Source of the DNA: Eustoma russellianum
Lineage: Eukaryota; Streptophyta; Magnoliopsida; Gentianales; Gentianaceae
Length of the DNA stretch: 64,000 nucleotides
Assembly (NCBI GenBank): GCA_036186865.1
Contig: AP025066.1
Location: 18,796,052 to 18,860,051, forward strand
Direction of reading: 5' to 3'
The notes under the pieces are model-generated. The model was not told the origin of the DNA. It did no database searches and saw only the letters and a list, made by a program, of their open reading frames with translations. Below are positions 56,318 to 64,000 of the stretch, one piece after another. A program made the translations under genes and the position numbers. Positions within the stretch are counted from its first letter, which is position 1. Each line of letters starts with the position of its first letter.

Positions 56318-58723
56318 CTGTCTCGAGCCCTAGTATTCGAAACGACTCACTCGTCGTATCTCGCTAAAGAGAATACAAGGCGTCGATACAATTCAATTAC
56401 ACATCATCATAATAGCGTAAATCGATGCCAGCGGAAGTCATAAACGAAAATATTCAATAAAATAATCATTATTATTATTATAAATGTCTAGGCAAATCTA
56501 AATCGATACAATGGTCAACGTTGATAGACACTAAATATCCAAAATACATAAACCTCGAATATCAAAATAACTTTCTCTACTAAATCCTCAACAAGTCTCA
56601 TCGGAATATCCTCAATCCCAAAACTTCCATTCTTGATCATCATCGGGTGTATTAACTCAATTACATGTCTATCTGCAAAAAATGTTAAAGCGTAGTTTGA
56701 GCGACAAGTCGCTCAGCAAGTAACCTGCCTATATTTACCATGGGATGATACACGGAGAAGCAAGTGTAATAAAATAAATATTAACGATATGAAAAATATC
56801 ATTCTTCTCTTCGCAAATAAAGTTTACCTTTTTACCCCTATACCGATCAAGCAACAAAAGCACACGTAATTAAGTCAGCAACACACAAACGTTAGTACAA
56901 TCAAAATCGATGATGCAGTTTTAAAACCGATATGATGCGATAAAAATCAATTTCCGATATTCAAATTCCATTTTCAAAATATCCATTTTCCAACTTTCAA
57001 ATCCAATTTCCAATGTTCGATACAATATGATATGGTACGATAATCGTTACGATACGATACGATGTCCGATACGATACGATACGATGTTTGATACGATATT
57101 TCGATCATCAATACCAATACGTTTTGGATGCAATGGCAATGGCTCTTGCCTTACAAGTGACTTATATCGCAAGACTTATGAATTGGCCCTCCAATGATCG
57201 ATGTGTCCAGGCAGCCTATCGATAATAGTCATATGTGCCTGGACGGTCCAAAGGGTGGTCATATGTGTCCGAGCAACCTATCGATAATAGTCATATGAAC
57301 TCGGACGACCCGTTTGTTTGGAACCAATCCAGCTTAACAATATATTTTTCTTGTAAGGGTGACTTTCCAAATATGCGATGCACGAATTTAAAACCGTTTT
57401 TAAATATCGATTTTCAAATTTTTTCAACAATCCATATCGATCAAGTCAAATACACATCAAAGTACTATTTCTATAAAGAAAAGGAAAAGCTTTACTTTTT
57501 TTTTGCCACTGTAGTCAATCACGCCATCAAATATTGGCACAACAAGAAGAAGCATGACAAGTGTATATGTACCCCTAATCAATGCATGCACATATCTAAT
57601 ATAATCAAAATACAATTCATTTAGCGGAAAAGAAAACAAAAGAAAAACAGTTGCCATCCCCAGTAAAAAAAACATTATGCCATAAATCATATGCATATAT
57701 TTAATATAGTTACTTTACTGTCTTATGTCGGTTTTAAATCTTCTCACGTGCAAACTTTTCCCATCTTTATATTATAGTGTCCTTCCACATTGTGACTATG
57801 GTTTATTGCGTATACTTAAAAGGTAACTATGCCATGTATCATTGGATTTTATGTAAAAGAAAAGAAAATCATTTTTGGCCTAATGATCACAGCAGGATCC
57901 ATGCAACTCTACGACACTGAAACATAAATACATATGTCTTGCACACACAACAGTACCTATCACAAATACCTTATATTATTTATATAAACATGAATATAAT
58001 AGGCCACTATCCGTGGAGGACAGTCGGCGACTCCATGAAAGAAACAAATTAATTTAACATATGCACACATACATATATCAGGGCACACACATAAACATAT
58101 ACATACATAAAATCAACCATCTATAAAGGCACAAATGCAAATATGAATGATCCGAGTTTGATACGAAAATAAGCTCATAATTTATACCAAAATCACGATA
58201 AATATAGGTAAGGTACTTACTTCAATTTATACATACTATACCATACGTGAATTGAGGTTGAGTTGAATTCATAATTTGTTTTTGTTTCTTCTCAATTATT
58301 GGCGGCCAATTGAATGGAGGTACCAACATATGTGGCGGATGCTTGCTATAAGAAAAGGTGGGCTGCCGTTGTATATATTTAGGCTTGATTCTTTTTTTTT
58401 TCTTTTCTTGTTGTTAATGGGGCGGCAAAGCCAGAGAGGGTTGAAGGATGGATAGGGTTTCAATTAGGTATTGCGAATATAGATATAGGTATTTAGGTGG
58501 TTTAAGATATTTTCCTAAAAGATGAAGTTTAGTTTAGGTAACGTCAATCTCTTTTTAAAAATGTGATTGCTAACTATATACCTATTCATTCAACCTAGTT
58601 TATCTAAGATAAAATTCCATTATTATTATATTTATTCATTTTTTTATTCTTTTATTTGCTTTTCCTTTTTTTTTATTTTCTTTTCTTTTTCTTCTTATGC
58701 CCCTCAGGTCACGGGGCATAACA
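56318..58723 (-). repeat. solo gypsy LTR in copia-2, 2.4 kb
   Basis: On the minus strand it starts TGTTATGCCCCGTGACC and ends CTAGGGCTCGAGACAG, similar to the conserved Tekay-type LTR end. Flanks are GTGAC (56313-56317) and GTGAA (58724-58728) on the plus strand, four of five matching, consistent with a slightly mutated duplication. The copia coding sequence resumes on the other side. Contains GATAC repeats (57035-57110) and a TATCGATAATAGTCATATG repeat (57197-57310). Confidence 0.8.
57035..57310. repeat. ACGAT microsatellite and adjoining minisatellite in solo LTR
   Basis: 57035-57110 is mainly (CGATA)n with interruptions. At 57197-57310 two units share CCTATCGATAATAGTCATATG with GTGTCC(A/G)(G/A)GCA neighbours. 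Confidence 0.8.
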
Positions 58724-59133
58724 GTGAAAGTGCATAACCCCCACAATTCTCGACTAATTTCAAACCAAGTATCAAATCAACCTTACCCATATATTTCATG
58801 TCAAAGATAGACGATAAGAATGATTTAGTACTATTCACAACATCCAAGTTATTGCCAAAAATCAACATATCATCGACATATAAACAAACAATTACACAAC
58901 CAGAATCTTCACCTTTACTATATAAACAGCGATCACTTTCATTCATAATGTAACCATTGGAAACGATAGCATTATCAAATTTTTTATGCCATTGTTTCGG
59001 AGCTTGTTCAAGACCATGCAAGGACTTCTTAAGTCTGCACACTTTGTGTTTTTGTCCTTGAACAATCATACCTTCTGGTTGATGCATATAAATCTCTTCA
59101 TCTAAATCTCCATTCAAGAAACCCATTACACTT
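58724..59133 (-). pseudogene. copia-2 reverse transcriptase fragment
   Basis: An open stretch covering FLNGDLDEEIYMHQPEGM, KVCRLKKSLHGLEQAPKQWH and the catalytic VCLYVDDMLIFGNN, then FDMKYMGKVDLILGLKL, which breaks off at GGYALS where the solo LTR was inserted. The block DVKTAF expected before FLNG is missing because R1 abuts. The catalytic Asp pair is intact. Confidence 0.88.
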
Positions 59134-60655
59134 AAAACATGTGCCAAATTAGTGTTTAAAATATTGTCAAAAGTTACATAACCAATCCCATAAAATTTGC
59201 AAGACAAATTGATCCCCGTTAACCTCAAATATTCGGCCAACACATTCCACACATGCTGAAATTTTCAGCATGTGCATTATCCAAGACATTCAAAATATTG
59301 CCATTTTATCGTCCAATCAATCCATTTAAATTAAAGAGGCAAATATATTATCACTAAGCTCAAGCAATTGGCCAATCCTTATTTACACATGCTGAATTTT
59401 CAGCATGTGTCATATATATGACATAGTTTAAAACATTACCTTGTGTAGCTCCCTCCTTTATGTCACCAACCTTGTATACTTCATTCTCGGGCAATCAAGA
59501 TGCCAAATGAGCTCCACATATGCTCCATATCTGAGCTAAGCGTGTGACTAGGCTTGAACATGTGCTGAATTTTATTTTTGCAAACTTTATAAAATAGTGC
59601 ACAATAATTATACACATATGGTATATTCCAATCAGCCCTAAATTGATTTTTCTAGAAAACTTTAGAATGTATTGAATATGTAAAAAGTATCTAGATACAT
59701 GTTATATGTCATGCCAAAAACGTTTCACGCGTCGTGTTTGTAGAAAATCGAATTTTCGACTTTTTTCGATTACCCGATTTTTCTCCGATTAAATTCTAAC
59801 TTTTTGCATATGTTATATATATTGTGTCACACATAATATATATAGAATAACTTGAATATTCACCTCTAAAGGCTGAGTAAAGTGGCACCCCATGTGCTTA
59901 AAATGTTGAATTTGAAATATCCACAATTTGGCCTTAATTGGGGGTGATTTGTGTGTGCCAACATGGAATGATTTTATGGCTGAATATACCATGTAAGCCA
60001 CGAAATTTATAGCCATTTTTGAAGTGTAGGGGCTGACTATCTATATATGGAAAGTACGTGACAGGTTGGCGAAGTTTCGGTTGTCACCCGATACGACAAT
60101 TTTTGGTTTATAACCTTGTAATGTGTTGTAATAATTTTGTCACTACCATGACTTATATCATATGATATAAGACCAGAATATACTCATAAATATGAGGTAA
60201 GTATAGTGGTGTGACGTTAACGTACGTTCGTAAAATATATAAAGTGTCGGTAGTACGTCGGAATATATGTGTATAGTGCCTTTAAAAAAATCTGAATAAG
60301 AGGTGGAGAAGACTTTTGATTCTTCAATTTGTTGCCTTTTGTGCCTTTTCCAAATATATATTCATTTAATGAACTACTTAATTAATTTAACTAAGTACTT
60401 CACTGAATGAACTAGTTTAGTTCATTAATGGTGGCACCTGAAAATAGTTCAAACACAACAAATGTTTGCCATTTGATGTAAGCTTTAAAGCTTCATGGCT
60501 TGTTAGTACGGCAACATTATATATAAACTATATAAGGCAGGTTTCATGCAAAAACGTGTCAAGTCATAAAACGTGTCATGCATTTTTTTAGCACACGTTA
60601 TTTAAATCATGCATTTTGTGAATCACTCAAACCCTTTTTCTCAACACATTTGTCT
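59134..60655 (+). repeat. dispersed repeat R1, copy B
   Basis: Same orientation and order of landmarks as 22900-24665 (AAACATGTGCCAAA to CTCAAACCC...CTCAACA), with many substitutions and indels. It abuts the copia-2 RT on the left. No coding domain. Confidence 0.75.
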
Positions 60656-61082
60656 TAAAATATAAGTCAATGTCGAATTTGACACATAGTTTAACAAAAG
60701 TTAGTCAAAATTATTGTATCTTTTTCTAATTTTGCCCACAATAAGTTGGTTGTTTTAGTTTCAAGCATGCGCATTTAATAATGATACTAGTAAAAAAATC
60801 CACTTCTCTCACCAACTATAGTATTGAGGCTTACATTTTGGACATCCAAGAATCATAACATAGACATTTCATGACAGAAAGAACAATAAAAATAGGCAAC
60901 ACATTCACTGCTTTGCAAAGGTAGAATATAGAATCGGATTTAATTTTAATGGTTAGTCAATCACATTAAATCATTGTTCCTTCTTATGTTTGTTCTCTTT
61001 TTATGTTGGAGAATCCTGACTTACAATTTCGGAAAAAGTAAGCATATAATTCAGTGCATTTATTCATGTGTCTATATAAATT
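60656..61082. other. unassigned AT-rich stretch
   Basis: Nothing recognised; no domain or repeat seen. Confidence 0.4.
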
Positions 61083-61420
61083 TGAATAAACACATATGCA
61101 TACATACATACATGTGTAATATATGAATATTTATATATTGACATATATATGTGTATATACATATATTTATATACTGACATATATATATATACATATATAT
61201 GTGTGTGTGTGCGCGCGCGCATACATGTGCATATCTATCTATATGTGTATGTGTGTGCGCGCGTATGTGTATATGTGTATATGTGTGTGTGTGTATGAAT
61301 GTATGTGTGTGTATATATGTATACATGTATATATACACACATATATGCATACACATATACATACACATGCTTAAGTATGTGTTTGTGTATATATATATGT
61401 GTGTGCGCATATATATGTAT
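61083..61420. repeat. compound TG/TA/CG microsatellite
   Basis: Alternating purine-pyrimidine runs: (CATA)n, (TA)n, (TG)n and (CG)n. 61199-61310 is the longest TG/CG part. Small ORFs on both strands come from this composition. Confidence 0.9.
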
Positions 61421-61652
61421 ATCGGAAGCTTTCTATTTATGTTTGCTAAATTCTTTCACTATTGCACTAGCAGACCATATTCCTATTATTGTGTCATCTG
61501 TGCAGGTATATATAGAGTTGGAGGTTTCACTAGAAGCAAACTCTTTATCCCTGAGATAGAGATATTGCTTCTCTGCCTCTCACCTTCTCCAGACCCTAGC
61601 GATAGTTTTTGGTGTAGTTAAAATATATTGAGTATGGTTGTTGTTTGTGATC
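61400..61652 (+). mobile_element. RTE LINE 3' tail next to copia-3
   Basis: ATATCGGAAGCTTTCTATTT, GAGTTGGAGGTTTCACTAG and CTTCTCCAGACCCTAGCGATAG match the 3' UTR at 840-1060. It ends GTATGGTTGTTGTTTG, then the copia RNase H begins at about 61655. Confidence 0.85.
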
Positions 61653-61654
61653 GC

Positions 61655-62073
61655 AGTCTGGTTTTGTATTCACATTGAATGGTGGAGTTGTTAGTTGGAA
61701 TAGTTCAAAACAAAGCACTGTGGCTGATTCTACAACAGAGGCTGAGTATATAGCAGCATCAGATGCAGCTAAAGAAGCAGTTTGGTTGAAGAAGTTCATC
61801 ACTGAGCTAGGAGTAGTACCTAGCATTGCAAATCCTGTGGACATTTATTGTGACAACAATGGTGCCATAGCACAAGCAAAAGAGCCTAGGTCTCATCAGA
61901 GATCTAAACATATACTCAGGCGGTACCATCTCATTCGAGACATCATCGATAGAGGAGATGTCAAGATATGCAAAGTTGACACAAACGATAACATAGCGGA
62001 TCCATTGACTAAGCCTCTCTCACGGGTCAAGCATGATCAGCACACTAGATCTATGGGTCTCAGATATTTGTAG
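61655..62073 (+). CDS. copia-3 RNase H, C-terminal part
   Basis: The open reading starts inside the domain: SGFVFTLNGGVVSWNSSKQS, then TEAEYIAASDAAKEAVWLKK, DIYCDNNGAIAQAKEPRSHQ, RSKHILRRYHLIRDIIDRGD and DNIADPLTKPLS, ending SMGLRYL and TAG at 62071-62073. The Glu and Asp of the RNase H centre lie in TEAEYIA and YCDNNGA. No break within this part, but the N-terminal half of the domain, with the first catalytic Asp, is missing. Confidence 0.88.
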
Positions 62074-62093
62074 GCCTAGTACAAGTGGGAGAT

Positions 62094-63475
62094 TGTTAGT
62101 GTATGTGTCCTAGGCTATGATTTGAATATTTATGTTATACATTTATTCTTAATAAAAGAGGTTTTATTATCATTATTGTTGGTTAGTATGTTACACAATT
62201 TTGATATATGTCCTTGATTCATTATTGTTATAGAGATAAAATAATTTATAATCAGTATGAGTATTGATTTGATAATCATGAGATGATTATGTGTATGGTG
62301 ATACAAATCAATCTCATAGATACTTGTTAGAGAACAGTGTATTGGATAGACCCATCATGAGATTACTACATGGATTAGCGTCATAAGTAAATCTCATGAT
62401 AGTCATGTTTTAATCCTTTGACTTGAGATTGTCATAGTTTCCAACATAAGGACTATTATATTTTGACATGATCAAATGTTATCCGTAACTGGATAATAAT
62501 AAAGGTCATAATTGAATGTGATAGAAATTATGTAGAGGATATTGAACAATCAAGATAGAATTTGTCCCTCTCTTTTGAGAGAGATATCTTTGGGCCCCTC
62601 GATTAGTGAGACTGTGAAATGCATGGCCGTGCTCAAATGAATTGATAGTGTGATCAATATCATTTGTTTTATCAGTCTACTTAGAGATCGAGTAATCATA
62701 TGTTTGAACAATATAAGTATGTCGCTGACCATGACTTATGTTCAAACTAGATATCGTGTGACAAAGGGATTAATGCATGTGCTATTATTAGGCTAGTTGG
62801 ACTGTACTCGTATTAATTGGGTAGTCGTAATGCCTTGCTAGAGGCCAATTACGACTTGTTGGTTTAATAGAGATTTAATCAACTCCCAATTAATATGGAC
62901 CTATCGGGTCACACACAAGAATGCGTAAGGGCTGATATTATTAATATTAATAATATTAATATTAGATATTAATTATTATTATTATTATTATTAATTTCGT
63001 TTTTATGGGTATATATATATATTATTGGATAATAATGAAAAAAATTCCATATCTGATATGGATTTTGAATATCCTATTAGAATCCATATTTGATATGGAT
63101 TTTGATTCACACTAACTAACCCGATTAAGAATCGGATTTTGATGTCGATAGATGTGTATATATATTGTGTATCTCGTATACAGAGACACACAAGAAAACA
63201 ACAGAAAACCCTAGAGCCGTTTTAGGAGAAAAGCGAGTTCTCTCAGCCGCGCCGTTCAAGAGCTAGCACTCTGGGCGGAAGCATTCGTGTGGATACCGAC
63301 AGAGGGTGTTCGTGATTTCGCACCTCCTCTATCTGCGGATTTCGAATCTTCGGAGGTAATTTTTGATTTTCTTTCATCGATTAAACGAACAACATGGATC
63401 CTTGGTGGGAAATCGGAGATCAAGTTTTGTTTTTCCGCTGCATGTTTTGCAGTGATCTCGTTTGATTTCCTAACA
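62094..63475 (+). repeat. copia-3 3' LTR
   Basis: It starts TGTTAGTGTATGTGTCC just after AAGTGGGAGAT and is judged to end at TTTCCTAACA (63475), a usual plant copia LTR end. It contains an ATT/TAA microsatellite (62935-63000) and a TATATATATATTATTGG region. The right boundary is a judgement, as no second LTR is available. Confidence 0.65.
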
Positions 63476-63870
63476 ATGAGAACGACCACACTGTGCACAT
63501 ACCAGAGGTGGCGGTCCAACCGCTCTGAGTGGTTGCGCTGCTGTCACCGTGGAACCCTCAATCATTAGTGGTCGAGTCACCGATCCTTGCCCCTGCTGCG
63601 GTTGCCCAGAGAATCTCCCGGTCGGGTGTCGGCGTGGAATCTTTAACCATCTCCCTGAACGAAACTCCTCATGCGGTCTCTTTAACCATCTCTCTGTATG
63701 CACCTATGATGACTTGACGGCAAGATCACTATAGCGACATCACGAGTTAGTGAATCAAGACGACGGGCATAAGTAAAAAAATTTAATGTTTTACTGAAAA
63801 TCATTTGCTACTTGCCATATACCATAAGGGAGATCATCGCGACTCCGAGTAAATACTCTGTCTCAACTTG
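63476..63870. other. unassigned GC-richer stretch
   Basis: 63476-63720 is richer in G+C than the surroundings and has short ORFs on both strands without a recognised domain. TTTAACCATCTC recurs at about 63640 and 63680. Nothing can be assigned. Confidence 0.3.
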
Positions 63871-64000
63871 TAGCGCCCCGCTCCCGAGCCCTAGCATCGG
63901 GAAGCGCCCGCCATATATCGCTAAGGAGAATACAAAGCGTTGAATCAATCTCTTACTTGTCAAAATGACGTAGAAATTTTTTTCACGGAATCGTAAACCA
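63871..64000 (-). repeat. edge of a gypsy LTR
   Basis: TGTAGCGCCCCGCTCCCGAG at 63871 is the reverse complement of the conserved Tekay-type LTR end, and is close to the end of the LARD LTR (17113-17134). The LTR continues beyond the window. Confidence 0.8.

Larger units (their letters stand above)
55380..59133 (-). mobile_element. Ty1/copia retrotransposon 2, split by two insertions
   Basis: A copia pol remnant on the minus strand in three collinear pieces: RT 58724-59133, RT/RNase H connection 56064-56313, and RNase H plus C-terminus 55380-55910. Between them lie a solo gypsy LTR (56318-58723) and an RTE LINE tail (55911-56063). Upstream of RT the element is cut at about 59133, where R1 copy B starts. 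Gag, protease and integrase are not present. Confidence 0.85.
61655..63475 (+). mobile_element. Ty1/copia retrotransposon 3, 3' end with LTR
   Basis: Only the last part of the element: end of RNase H (to 62073), PPT-like AAGTGGGAGAT and 3' LTR 62094-63475. Everything before the RNase H is absent; an RTE tail sits there instead. Confidence 0.8.

Noticed and set aside
63256..63734. Overlapping ORFs in the GC-richer stretch as a host exon
   Set aside because: No domain, no splice pattern and both strands open alike; part of it falls within the copia-3 LTR.
1..64000. tRNA, rRNA or other structural RNA genes
   Set aside because: None recognised. The TGGTATCAGAGC matches are retrotransposon primer-binding sites, not tRNA genes.

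Overview
This window is repeat-dense nuclear DNA from a flowering plant, most likely a eudicot. The evidence is one spliced plant gene remnant (a YAO/RRP9-type WD40 protein), plant L1 and RTE LINEs, Ty1/copia elements, long-LTR chromovirus-type Ty3/gypsy elements and an endogenous pararetrovirus of the petuvirus/florendovirus kind. I see no intact host gene, no CRISPR and no bacterial operon. The species cannot be named from the sequence alone.

Layout. 1-1080: 3' part of an RTE-type LINE (+). 1460-6960: a long decayed L1-type LINE (-), with ORF1 nearly intact and ORF2 broken. 7200-9668: 5' half of a YAO/RRP9 gene, broken by a 650-bp TG...CA insertion in exon 1 and by a 1-nt deletion. 10057-14395: an internally deleted copia element (+). 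Its 3' LTR is cut by a gypsy element without gag-pol (14396-22477). 22478-24665: a dispersed repeat (R1) with a second copy at about 59134-60655. 24666-26590: a gypsy LTR fragment (-). 26591-33659 and 46772-47863: endogenous pararetrovirus sequence (-) in two same-strand copies separated by an assembly gap. The longer copy is split by a complete 13.1-kb Tekay-like gypsy element (33660-46771) with a perfect 5-bp target duplication. 48902-52651: a solo gypsy LTR (+). 53940-59133: a copia element (-) split by a solo gypsy LTR (56318-58723) and by an RTE 3' tail (55911-56063). 61400-63475: another RTE tail followed by the 3' end of a third copia with its LTR (+). From 63871: the edge of one more gypsy LTR (-).

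The window reads as a nest of insertions. The autonomous gypsy element and the coding-less one share primer-binding site, polypurine tract, conserved LTR 3' end and a repeated leader motif, so the first type could mobilise the second (inference). The most notable observations are two candidate spliceosomal introns in the gypsy pol region, tandem repeats of about 186-191 bp inside two different gypsy LTRs, minisatellites in a similar position in several gypsy LTRs, the YAO gene disruption with a perfect duplication, and the pararetrovirus promoter, C-terminal extension and tandem arrangement.
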